DNA of 64,000 nt from Maniola hyperantus (Eukaryota > Arthropoda > Insecta > Lepidoptera > Nymphalidae): positions 5,545,439-5,609,438 of the forward strand of contig NC_048561.1 of assembly GCF_902806685.2 (NCBI RefSeq), written 5' to 3'. Below, in pieces: positions 33,167-43,516 of the stretch (positions are counted from its first letter, which is position 1; each line of letters opens with the position of its first letter). The notes below the pieces were generated by a model, which had not been told where the DNA came from, ran no database searches, and was given only the letters and a program-made list of their open reading frames with translations. The position numbers and the translations under genes were made by a program.

Positions 33167-34700
33167 ATGGAGACTCGGCCTCCCGATCCGTACGTATTAA
33201 TTGCGGCGGTCGAGTCGTCAATGGACACTGACGTGTCCGTTGGTCCAATGCCGACCAACCGTTGAAAAGAAAAATATTTTCACGCATTTGTATGACCTGT
33301 AACAAAAGAAAAAGGAAAACAAAAGGTCGAGATGGAAAAGAAAGGTACAGTTGTGAATGCAAGTGTGAACCTGACAATAATAAAGTTCAGAATGCCCCTT
33401 ACCCAAATCCACAAACTGAATCCTCAAATCCCACCGATAATAGTAATCAATCTTCACTGCCAAAGCGTGTGCCAATTGGTCGTGCTTATTATCAACAATC
33501 CGACAATGCCCCATACGTAATACATGTCCAAAAAGAAATTGAAAAAGTGATAGCTCAACAACTCTACACCCAATAACTTTTGGTAGATTTTTAAAAAACA
33601 ACAAGTTTAGTGGTGTTGTAAACGGAAGTGTAAAACGTGTGGGTAGAAATCGCATCAGTATGGCATTTTCTACCTACTTGGATGCGAACAATTTTTTAAC
33701 AAACCCAATACTTGAACCCGCAAAATACAGGGCGTTTATACCCACATTTAATGTTACTCGAATGGGTGTGGTAAAAGGTGTCCCTAATGATTGGTCCGAA
33801 GAGGAAGTCTTACTTAACATGAGTGTTCCACTTGGCTGCGGACCAATCATTAAAATCAGGAGGATGAAAAGAAAAATTGTAGTGAATGATGTAAACCAAT
33901 TCATTAACACGGGGACGGTAATAGTTACTTTCGATGGGCAAATACTGCCTACCCGGGTATATATGTGCTACACTGCTTTACCTGTAGAGTTATACATTTA
34001 CCCCACTGTGCAATGCTACCAGTGTTGCCGTTTCGGACATGTCAAAAATCAGTGCCGGTCAGTGCCAAAGTGTTATAAATGTAGCCAAGGGCATTCTGGC
34101 GACACTTGTCAGGTAGAGGAAGAGTATTACCGGTGTTGCCTATGCAAAGGTTCCCATCAAGCCATAAATAAAAAATGCTTAGAGCATAACAGACAGAGAG
34201 CAATAAAAGAAACCATGAGCAAAAGTTGTATTTCGTATATGGAAGCAATTAAAATACATCCACCAGTTTCAAACATGTCATATGCCGAAGCTTTAGTTTC
34301 AACGCCTGTGCCATCCTATTCACCACAGGATATACATGGTCCCCAAAAATCTAAACTTCCATCTACTTCAAATTCAATGCCGAATTCGTATAAAAAAACA
34401 GTCTTTATAAAGCCAAGATCACCCTCAAAGCATAGCAAAGGCTATGACCGCTCTGCCCACTCAGAAATAATAAGAGATCCTGTTTTACCTAAACAAAAGT
34501 TTAATTTTAATAATTATAGTTCTGAAAATAACATGAACATGGCAGACATTATTAAAATATTAATTCAATTATTATCACAATCAAATATAGTTACACCGTC
34601 CCACGTTGCCACAGTAATTGAAGCCTTATATCAAATCTCTAATAATAATGGATCACAGAGCCAGAGTGATTCAGTGGAATTGCCTGAGCCTCAACAGTAG
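33167..34700 (+). pseudogene. LINE ORF1 (CCHC nucleic-acid-binding), frame-shifted
   Basis: The long part is open from 33639 to 34700 (353 residues). It has three Cys/His knuckles in a row (CYQCCRFGHVKNQC, CYKCSQGHSGDTC, CCLCKGSHQAINKKC), as ORF1 proteins of this group do. Upstream, related coding sequence continues in another frame (33262-33576), and the first likely ATG (33167) is in a third. Two frame changes, near 33260 and near 33573-33576, therefore separate the 5' part from the rest. Either the copy is damaged or base errors occur there. ORF1 overlaps the start of ORF2 by about 50 bp. Confidence 0.72.
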
Positions 34701-37700
34701 AAAACATGACTTAATATATCTTATTAATAAACATGATCCCTTTCTTATCTGTCTCCAAGAGACATGGTTGAGAAGGGAATTTTTGTTCAAAATGCCGGGG
34801 TATGTTTGTCTCAGAGAAGACAGACCTGATGGGTATGGTGGAGTGGCCATACTCATCAAAAATACTCTGACATTTACACCTATCACTCTACCTGTACATA
34901 GCGATAACTTATCTGTTATTGCAGTTATTGTAAATAGTATATGTTATGTATCTATATATTTCTCTCGTCCTAATAATGAAATATTTAATGAAATAAATGA
35001 AATTTTTAATTTTTTACCGAAACCATTTTTATGTTTAGGGGATTTTAACTCTCATCACGAATTATGGGGATGTTCCACATCAACCTTCTATGGAGAAAAG
35101 TTGTTAGATTTAATAAGCTCCCATAACTTGTGCATTCTTAATACTGGGTCTCCAACACGGTTGGCACGGACACCTAGTGCTCCAGATTTGTCCATTTGCA
35201 CTCCTGATCTAGCTTCATCTCTCACCTGGTCAACCGCTGAATCTACTGGTGGTAGTGATCACTACCCTCTAATTATTACTTTCCCTTTTGAAAAACCTCT
35301 AAAACATGTAAGACAGCCACGTTTAAAACATAAACTGACAGATGCAAAATGGAGTTTGTATAGTGCAGCCGTTGAAAAGAAAATCAATAATTTACCTGAA
35401 ATTAGTCATTTGAATATATTAGAATCCTCACAAGCTTTATCTGCAGCTTTAATTGAAGCTGCAGATGAAACTTTTCCAGTAAAAAGGGGTGAGTGCATGG
35501 AATTTATTCCATCTCTACCGTGGTGGGATGTAGAGTGCACTAATGCTGTTAAAGAAAGGAAAGAAGCAGAAAAACAATTTTGTCAAAATATGACGGATGA
35601 AAATTTTGATAATTACTTAAAAATTGCCAATACCACTAAGGAGCTACTTAGGGTAAAGAAATATGAAGGATGGCACAGGTTTTGTAAATCCTTGAATCCT
35701 AATGTTTCACCTTCAATTGTTTGGCAAAATATAAGAAGGTTTAGATCTGCATTTAAAGATTCACAACAGAATAAAATATCCCCAGCTCTAGCAGAGCAAA
35801 TCATGGATCGTTTGGGTCCTCCTTATGTACCTGAATGTCCCATGGCCTTAACGCCCCTAATAGTATCTAATGATAATTATAATAATGTAGATTTGAATTC
35901 GCCATTTACACTTAACGAATTGAAAGGCGTACTGTCATCGACTAAGGATTCTGCACCAGGGGAAGACGGGATTCCTTATTCCTTCTTATCGAATCTTGAC
36001 GACAATATCCTCAGGTACTACCTTTCTTTGATCAACAACGTTATGATGGTGGCTATCGTCCCCGAATCCTGGAGGTCCCAAACTTTGATCTTATTACAGA
36101 AGCCGAATAAATCGAGTTCAGATCCAACATCGTATAGGCCAATAGCATTATCGTCGGTATTAGCTAAAACTGCTGAACACCTCATTAAAATCAGGCTGGA
36201 ATGGTTTTTAGAACATAATACATTATTATCAAGAAACCAGTTTGGTTTTAGGAAAGGTAAATGTACCCTTGACAGCTTGAGCGTTCTTACCACAGACATA
36301 AGACTAAGTTTCTCTAAAAATGAGTCTTTGGTTGCTGCCTTCCTAGACATAAATGCCGCCTATGATAATGTAAATATCTCGATTTTAAAAAATAAATTGC
36401 TAGCCCTGAATATTCCTAATTTATTAATTAATTTTATTGTAAATATGTTGTACGAAAGATATATAAAGTATTCGTTAGATTCGTCTGAAAATGAAATTAT
36501 ATATAGAACTGTGTGGAAGGGTTTGCCACAAGGCTCTGTTTTGAGCCCTATATTATATAACATTTATACTTACGATTTGGACATTTCTATTAACAGATAT
36601 GCAAATGTGCTTCAATATGCAGATGATTTGCTTTTATATGTTGCTGGGCCATCTTTGGATAATATTAGTGAATTGTTAACTTTAGCGTTAAATGCTTTAA
36701 AGTGTTGGTTATATAATAATGGGCTAGATTTGTCACCATCTAAAAGTTCTGTTGTAGTATTTTCTCGAAAGCGAAATCTCCCATCTCTTCATATTAATTA
36801 CAATGGTATTCCGCTAGCAGTTAAAGATAAGGCAAAATTTTTAGGCGTAATATTAGATTCTAAACTTACTGGAGTTCCTCATTTTGAATATGTTTCATTA
36901 AGATGTGAGCGAAATTTGAATATTCTAAGGTGCCTTACAGGAGTATGGTGGGGTGCACACCCTTTTACAATGAGATTGTTATATAATGCTTTAATAAGAA
37001 GTGTTTTAGACTATGGAACATTCTTATTACACCCTGGTAATACAACTGCAGCTAAAAAGCTGGATATGATCCAGTCGAAGGCTTTGAGGTTAGTTACAGG
37101 TGCGATGAAATCGGCTCCGACAAATTGTCTTCAGGTAGAATGTTGTGATCCGCCCTTATATATGAGAAGACAATTCCTCTGTGATAAATACTTTTTTCGT
37201 ACATTACAGCTAAGTTCCCATCCGTTATTTTCAAAAGTACGACAACTTGCATATCAGGTTGATACCTGCAATTACTGGACCCATAAAGACTCTCCATGTC
37301 TTGTAAAAAGTCTTAGAAAATATGAAAGTTTGGGAGCTCCCACCCATCGAAGTATTACTCTTCCTCTATACCAGCATAACTACAAAAGCCTTATTGCTGT
37401 CCCGCAAATTAAATTCGATATAGGATTAAAATTAAAAGATAACCTTAATTCAAAACAGGAATTTACTAACATCGTCAATAATAAATGGCCCGACAGGCAC
37501 TATGTGTTCACAGATGCTTCTAAGCATGAGGATAGGAGTTGTGTTGGGGTTGGGGTATATCATTCACAATATAAAGGTATACAACAAATTAAACTTCCAC
37601 CTGAAACTTCCGTTTACACCGGTGAATGTTATGGTTTACTTAAAGCTTTAGAATATGTTTTAATTTTAAAGATACCGAAAACCATAATATTTTCTGATTC

Positions 37701-38361
37701 CCGCAGTGTTTTAGAAGCTATTAAAAGATTTCCATTCAAATCCCATAAACAGTCTCCAATTGTTTTTGGGATTAGAGATCTTTTATATAAATGTTCACAG
37801 AGAAATTGCGATGTTGTCCTAGCTTGGGTACCAAGCCATGTGGGCATTCTCGGAAATGAAAGAGCTGATCAATTGGCAAATGAGGCTATACGCATTGGAG
37901 ATACTGTCCCATACACCAATTATTGTTCTGACCTGATAAATTTATCCAAAGTATATTTGTATGAAACCTGGGATGGGGTATGGAATAACGATAGTTCAGT
38001 AGGTAAACATTATAGAAAAATTCAGACGTCCATTCCGAGAAAACCATGGTTCAGTCGATTAGTTTTCTCCAAAACTGTCACCTCTGTTCTGTGTAGAATA
38101 CGCTTGGGTCATGTTTGTACACCAGCCCATTTGTACAAGATGAAAATTGTTCCCGATCCTTACTGTTCCTGTGGGGAGTATGGGGACTTGAATCATATTT
38201 TCTTTGCATGCACTTTGTATGATCGGTCTGCCTTTCTTGCTCATCTCGAATCATTGCATATACCATTTCCTACATCTATAGTTTGTTTATTATATACTAA
38301 TTCTTCAAATATTTATAAAGTTCTAGCTTTGTTCCTAGAAAAAAATGATATCAAGTTATAG
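34648..38361 (+). CDS. LINE ORF2: endonuclease, reverse transcriptase, RNase H
   Basis: Open for 1237 residues from the ATG at 34648; a more upstream ATG at 34618 would add ten. The AP-type endonuclease shows IQWNCLSLNS, LQETWL, LGDFNSHHELWG and GSDHYPL. The reverse transcriptase shows APGEDGIPY, NQFGFRKGK, FLDINAAYDNV, GLPQGSVLSP and YADD (near 36616). RNase H follows: FTDAS, YTGECYGLLKAL, FSDSRSV and NERADQLANE. A C-terminal Cys/His patch (CSCGEYGDLNHIFFAC) closes it. All catalytic motifs look intact, so the retrotransposition protein could be functional. Its first codons lie inside the end of ORF1 in another frame. Confidence 0.9.
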   Translation: MDHRARVIQWNCLSLNSRKHDLIYLINKHDPFLICLQETWLRREFLFKMPGYVCLREDRPDGYGGVAILIKNTLTFTPITLPVHSDNLSVIAVIVNSICYVSIYFSRPNNEIFNEINEIFNFLPKPFLCLGDFNSHHELWGCSTSTFYGEKLLDLISSHNLCILNTGSPTRLARTPSAPDLSICTPDLASSLTWSTAESTGGSDHYPLIITFPFEKPLKHVRQPRLKHKLTDAKWSLYSAAVEKKINNLPEISHLNILESSQALSAALIEAADETFPVKRGECMEFIPSLPWWDVECTNAVKERKEAEKQFCQNMTDENFDNYLKIANTTKELLRVKKYEGWHRFCKSLNPNVSPSIVWQNIRRFRSAFKDSQQNKISPALAEQIMDRLGPPYVPECPMALTPLIVSNDNYNNVDLNSPFTLNELKGVLSSTKDSAPGEDGIPYSFLSNLDDNILRYYLSLINNVMMVAIVPESWRSQTLILLQKPNKSSSDPTSYRPIALSSVLAKTAEHLIKIRLEWFLEHNTLLSRNQFGFRKGKCTLDSLSVLTTDIRLSFSKNESLVAAFLDINAAYDNVNISILKNKLLALNIPNLLINFIVNMLYERYIKYSLDSSENEIIYRTVWKGLPQGSVLSPILYNIYTYDLDISINRYANVLQYADDLLLYVAGPSLDNISELLTLALNALKCWLYNNGLDLSPSKSSVVVFSRKRNLPSLHINYNGIPLAVKDKAKFLGVILDSKLTGVPHFEYVSLRCERNLNILRCLTGVWWGAHPFTMRLLYNALIRSVLDYGTFLLHPGNTTAAKKLDMIQSKALRLVTGAMKSAPTNCLQVECCDPPLYMRRQFLCDKYFFRTLQLSSHPLFSKVRQLAYQVDTCNYWTHKDSPCLVKSLRKYESLGAPTHRSITLPLYQHNYKSLIAVPQIKFDIGLKLKDNLNSKQEFTNIVNNKWPDRHYVFTDASKHEDRSCVGVGVYHSQYKGIQQIKLPPETSVYTGECYGLLKALEYVLILKIPKTIIFSDSRSVLEAIKRFPFKSHKQSPIVFGIRDLLYKCSQRNCDVVLAWVPSHVGILGNERADQLANEAIRIGDTVPYTNYCSDLINLSKVYLYETWDGVWNNDSSVGKHYRKIQTSIPRKPWFSRLVFSKTVTSVLCRIRLGHVCTPAHLYKMKIVPDPYCSCGEYGDLNHIFFACTLYDRSAFLAHLESLHIPFPTSIVCLLYTNSSNIYKVLALFLEKNDIKL

Positions 38362-38529
38362 TATATATGTGGGTATATTATTATTAGATTAGTGAAAACC
38401 TTATCCTTTTCCTTTCAAATTCCAAATCCCGATTTTTCAATTTTATCCATAGTTTCCCTAACTTTAATAAATAACAAACCTGACATTGGCTAATCTGTGT
38501 AAAGCCAAAAAAAAAAAAAAAAAAAAAAA

Positions 38530-38806
38530 GGTGGAACAAAGTAGTAGGTACCTAGTGATTAGTTTAGTGATTTTATTCGGTGATTTTATTTCTGTTTTAT
38601 TTTATACTTTTTGCACAATATTTTTTCTGATTGATGCTGGTTGATGGGATGCCGGATTAATAATTAAAATATGTTGTGCAATTTGCTACCAGTATTGAGT
38701 TGTCGGTGAATTTAGGGCACGTGTGACCTTGGTGGAAACTGCTGCTGACAGTTAGAGATTTGTAATTTGTCTTAAAACAAAAATACCTACTATAATTTTA
38801 GAAAAT
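38530..38806 (+). promoter_or_regulatory. Remaining 5' flank of copy C
   Basis: 277 bp between the LINE tail and the ATG. It holds the second copy of the LINE target duplication, 'agtttagtgattttattc', the E-box CACGTG (38718-38723) and a conserved leader shared with B and D. Promoter elements are not defined; the call rests on position and conservation only. Confidence 0.35.
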
Positions 38807-41800
38807 ATGCGGTGCTGTGTGCCCTTCTGCAAAACCACTGCGGAGGTCGTCTCCGAATCCGAGGATATTACATTTTACAAGTGAGTGTTTCATTGAAAAG
38901 TTTGTTAATCTATAACCCATGGCCATGCGTTATCAGCAGGGAGGTCTCTGGCCTGAGCCACCTTATTGCCCTGCCTCCCGCCAACCCAGGCTGATCGGAG
39001 TACAGATCACAACTGCGCGAGTCTGTATCTAACTCTAGAGCTCCCCTCCAGGCAGAGCTATTTGCCTTTTGTTTAATTATTATGAGTCACACGTTACGGA
39101 AGCTCCGTGTTAAAGTACAGCGTGTAATTTGCAGGTTCCCCAGAGAAGTGCATCTTCGTGCTGCTTGGCTCAGAGCCCTCGGCAAACAAGACACTCTGCT
39201 GCCAGAGCCTGCTGTGGTCTGCTCGCAGCATTTTGTAAATGATGACATATATGAATCTGAAAGTGGCTCAAGGCTGATTTGTACTGGTGCTGTCCCCTCA
39301 CCAGTGCTGGTAACTCCTACTTAACATTGTAGCTTTCATTTTAAACTCTGATGCATACTCTTGTTGGTATTTAATAGCCCCTTTCAAAGGCTAACCTTAG
39401 TACATACGGTGCACAATTCAAGTTTATTATGAAAGGTGCAAATGATAAGAATAGTTTTTGTTAATAAACTTTTACAAGTATGTGCTTTTGAATCATCAAA
39501 TACCTCTACCACTTACGCTATTATATAAATATTTCTACTCACAACACTTTGCACAGGTCTGCATGATATGCCTGGACACTGGCAGCAAGCTGGTTCTGAT
39601 GAGTAAATACAAGTTGGAAGAAGCATATGAACATTTAGTTGGATATCCTGTAAGTTGTCATTCATAAGTCAGTGTGCAGTCTAAAGATCTGTACACACCT
39701 GAGCTGCGCTGCGCGTCGCTTCAGTCCGACTGCAGAAAGCGTCACTTCAGGCCGCTCACGGTACCTACCGCACTACAACTGCAGTACGCGGCAGCTCGCG
39801 TCACTTCTATGCCCGATCGCGTACGAACAACAACGTCGCAAGATGAGCGACATTGAAGAGGGAAAGGGTGGAAGCGGACATTCTAGGGGTTGGGAATTTT
39901 GAGGATATACTTTTAAGTGCCCGTCATGTGGCAAAAATTAAAACTACGTTATTTATTTTGAGGTCTATCACGCCTATACATTAAATACTTAACTCGATGC
40001 GCATGTATCTTATCCGAGCGCCTTACGCATTCTGAAGCGACGCGACGCGCCGCTGGGTATGTCGCACTAGCGTCGCTGCACCGCGCGTCGCTTCGCTGCG
40101 CTTCACAATATTCTCCCAGCCGCGACGCGCGGCAACGCGCGGTGAAGTGCTGTGCAGCGCCGCTCGAGTGCGATATGCGCCATACAAAGTGATAGAAATA
40201 ATATTTTGACGCTCTGTGCCGTGACGTGCAGTGACGCGCAGCGCAGCTTAGGTGCGTACAGACCTTAAGAGCGGAGTCAACTGCTGGAGCAGTAGACCAG
40301 TGCACGGCCGCTCTAACATGGAACTGTATATGAATCAGTTGTGTTTGTTGCAGTTGTGTGGTCAAGGAAAGCTCAAACAAACGCTGTGTGTGCAATGTGC
40401 CCAGAGACTGGTGAACTTTAGCACATTCAGAGACAAGAGCTTGAGAGCGCGCTCCCTGATGATGGAGCTACTTGACAGACATGAAGTGGTGAGTTATATG
40501 TAACAGAATGTAAGGGTGCCATCTGTGTCATTTGAGCAAAGTGTAACACGTTACTCTGTCTGCGTGACATGTTCAGCAGACGCCGTAACGGACGCGCTCG
40601 TTGCGAATGTTACGCTATGATGACATTTCAGGTCAGTCGCCACCTTTAGGTGCTTCAATTTGCTTAAAGGCATGAACTCATTTCAGATAACAATACGACA
40701 TGTCAAATTGATAAGCCGCGTAAAATACCAACTACAGTCTGACATTGTCTCGGCGGTGTCGGAGCCCGACTACTGCGATGTGTACATAGCACACTCCGAC
40801 GCGGACGTACGGACAGAACTTGACGACGAGCCAGCCACGGCCGAAACAGAGTTATATCCTTCCAGTCACGTAGTTTGCAAGTCGGAGTCGTCGGGAGACT
40901 GCGATCAAGCTTTGGGTAAGACAACTAACTTTACACGCGTGTTAGCTCCTATGTTGGGACAGATATCTTAGTTTCGTGCACTCCAAAAGATAAACTTAAC
41001 ATTTATGGGACCTGTCTGTCTGTGGCAGATGTTTGGTATTCTATCAACACATGTAAAACAGCACTGTGACTGACTGACTGACAATGCACTGCCTGAACCG
41101 GTGGACCTGGAGATTAGTTTGGAGGACATCCTCAGGTATCTTAGGTGTGTACTAAGAAAGGATTTTGATTCATTTCATCAGGATCTTCATCCATCCATGC
41201 TTCCATACTATAATGTACATATAACGATGACGATTCAAAAATTCTTGTAAAAGTTTAATTAAATAAAAATGTTTTATTTAATTTTTTTTTAAATTGCGAA
41301 ATAATATTATAAATGCAAAAGTGTGTCTGTCTGTCTGCTTATCTGTCTGCTTACTTTTCTCATCATCCTCAAGTACCCTATGAGTGTACCAAGGAAGGAT
41401 TCTGATCTTATCTTTATCCATCCATACTTTAATATTATAAATGCGAAAATGTGTCTGTCTGCTAGCTTTTCATGGACCATGTCAAACCAATTTAGATAAA
41501 TTTGGTACAGAGATAGCTTGCATCCCGGGGAAGGACATAGGTTACTTTTTATCTTGGAAAATCGAAAAGTTATATCGAAACTTAAATCCGCACAGACGAA
41601 GTTGCGAGCATCATCTAGTACATCTAGTCATAAATGCAAGGCCTTATGTTTTAGTCCAAAATAATCCGTAATTTCGACAAAATATTTCCTAACTAGATGA
41701 TGCCTGCGCCATCGTGATAAATCCCGCGGGACCTCTGAAGTTTGTAGGATAAACAGTAGCCTATGTCCGTCTCCAGGATGCAAAGTATCTAGCCAATGGG

Positions 41801-43516
41801 CCATAAAATCGAAACAAAAACAAACAGACATACAGACACACTTTCGCATTAGTATTATTAGTATAGAAGTATAGGTTAAGTATGAGCTGTTGTTTTGTTT
41901 CAGTCGCTCCTTCGGTACTCGCGACCAATCACGGAAACGAAGAGCATCCAACTGACACAGACGACGAGTTGGATATATTATCTTTCGAAAATAATACAAA
42001 CATTTTTGAATATTCAAGGAAATCCCAGGACTCCGTACTAAAGTCGAAGGAATCGTTGGCAAAAACAAGTGATAATATCAATTTGCAAACAACGAGGCGA
42101 AATGATGTTTGTAAAAACAAACCCAATTCCCAGGATATACTCCGTACACAGTTAGGAAACTATACTGACCAGATACAGTATATCTGTGACGTTTGCCAAA
42201 AGATATTTCAACGGAAAAGTTCCTTAGTTACCCACATTAGGGCGCACACTTCCGCAAACACTTTCTCATGTAAGTTAAGAGAGCGCAAAGTCACTCAAAA
42301 TAGTACGTCATGGAGCCCCAGAAGGACTCACACTGGCGATAAGCCTTTTGTGTGTAAGTTGTGTAGTTATAAATGTTCACAAAATGGTGATTTAGTGAAG
42401 CACATGAGGACTCACACTGGCGAAAAGCCTTTTGTGTGTAAGTTGTGCAATTATAAATGTACAGTAAACAGTAATTTAGTGAAGCACATGAGGACTCACA
42501 CTGGCGAAAAGCCTTTTGTGTGTAAGTTGTGCAGTTATAAATGTACAGTAAACAGTAGTTTAGTGAGGCACATGAGGACTCACACTGGCGAAAAGCCTTA
42601 TGTGTGTAAGTTGTGCAATTATAAATGTACAGTAAACAGTAGTTTAGTGAAGCACATGAGGACTCACACTGGCGAAAAGCCTTTTGTGTGTAAGTTGTGC
42701 AATTATAAATGTACAGAAAACAGTCGTTTAGTGAGCCACATGAGGACTCACACTGGCGAAAAGCCTTTTGTGTGTAAGTTGTGCAATTATAAATGTACAG
42801 TAAACAGTAGTTTAGTGACGCACATGAGGCTTCACACTGGCGAAAAGCCTTTTGTGTGTAAGTTGTGCAAATATAAATGTTCACAAAATGGTCATTTAGT
42901 GAGTCACATGAGGACTCACACTGGCGAAATGCCTTTTGTGTGTAAGTTGTGCAAATATAAATGTTCACAAAATGGTCATTTAGTGAGTCACATGAGGACT
43001 CACACTGGCGAAATGCCTTTTGTGTGTAAGTTGTGCAATTATAAATGTACAGTAAACAGTAGTTTAGTGAAGCACATGAGGCTTCACACTGGCGAAAAGC
43101 CTTTTGTGTGTAAGTTGTGCAATTATAAATGTACAGTAAACAGTAGTTTAGTGACGCACATGAGGCTTCACACTGGCGAAAAGCCTTTTGTGTGTAAGTT
43201 GTGCAAATATAAATGTTCACAAAATGGTCATTTAGTGAGTCACATGAGGACTCACACTGGCGAAATGCCTTTTGTGTGTAAGTTGTGCAAATATAAATGT
43301 TCACAAAATGGTCATTTAGTGAGTCACATGAGGACTCACACTGGCGAAATGCCTTTTGTGTGTAAGTTGTGCAATTATAAATGTACAGTAAACAGTAGTT
43401 TAGTGAAGCACATGAGGCTTCACACTGGCGAAATGCCTTTTGTGTGTAAGTTGTGCAATTATAAATGTACAGTAAGCAGTAGTTTAGTGAGTCACATGAG
43501 GACTCACACTGCCTAA
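38807..43516 (+). CDS. THAP-ZAD-C2H2 zinc-finger protein, copy C
   Basis: Exons 38807-38880, 39135-39309, 39557-39649, 40354-40488, 40687-40915, 41904-43516, joining to 773 codons with the stop (772 residues). Domains are as in copy B. The finger array has 14 units; fingers 6-9 reappear as 10-13, an internal duplication of four units (336 bp). Exons 1-5 resemble B and D (FYKFP, LICTG, and LVG in exon 3 with D), but intron 5 and the start of exon 6 match A (same base states, same first fingers apart from one extra), so this copy looks recombinant. Intron 3 carries a MITE shared only with D. A LINE 277 bp upstream may affect its expression; this is inference. Confidence 0.86.
39685..40265. mobile_element. 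PIF/Harbinger-like MITE in intron 3 of copy C
   Basis: 581 bp, inverted ends of about 33 bp with three mismatches (AGATCTGTACACACCTGAGC and AGGTCTGTACGCACCTAAGC read inward), flanked by TAA/TAA (39682-39684, 40266-40268). Copies A and B have the empty site GTCTAAGAGCGG. A 3-bp TAA duplication fits PIF/Harbinger. The interior is rich in GCGACGCGC-type words and has no transposase. Confidence 0.85.
41431..41866. repeat. Inverted pair of Helitron-like repeats, intron 5 of C
   Basis: Orthologous to the pairs in A and B. Just upstream, at about 41310-41430, there is an extra (GTCT)n-containing piece of the same family that A and B do not have. Confidence 0.55.

Larger units (their letters stand above)
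32971..38529 (+). mobile_element. Full-length I-clade-like LINE upstream of copy C
   Basis: The 10-bp target duplication GGTGGAACAA (32961-32970, 38530-38539) flanks a 5559-bp element with a 5' UTR, ORF1, ORF2 and an A21 tail. The uninterrupted site is seen before copy D (near 52040). It ends 277 bp before the ATG of copy C, cutting that copy off from the rest of its upstream sequence. ORF2 carries an RNase H domain, which jockey elements lack and I, LOA and R2-unrelated I-group elements have; the I group fits best. Confidence 0.87.

Noticed and set aside
39672..40395. ORFs inside the intron-3 MITE
   Set aside because: The element is a MITE with inverted ends and GC-rich short repeats; its frames show no transposase motifs.
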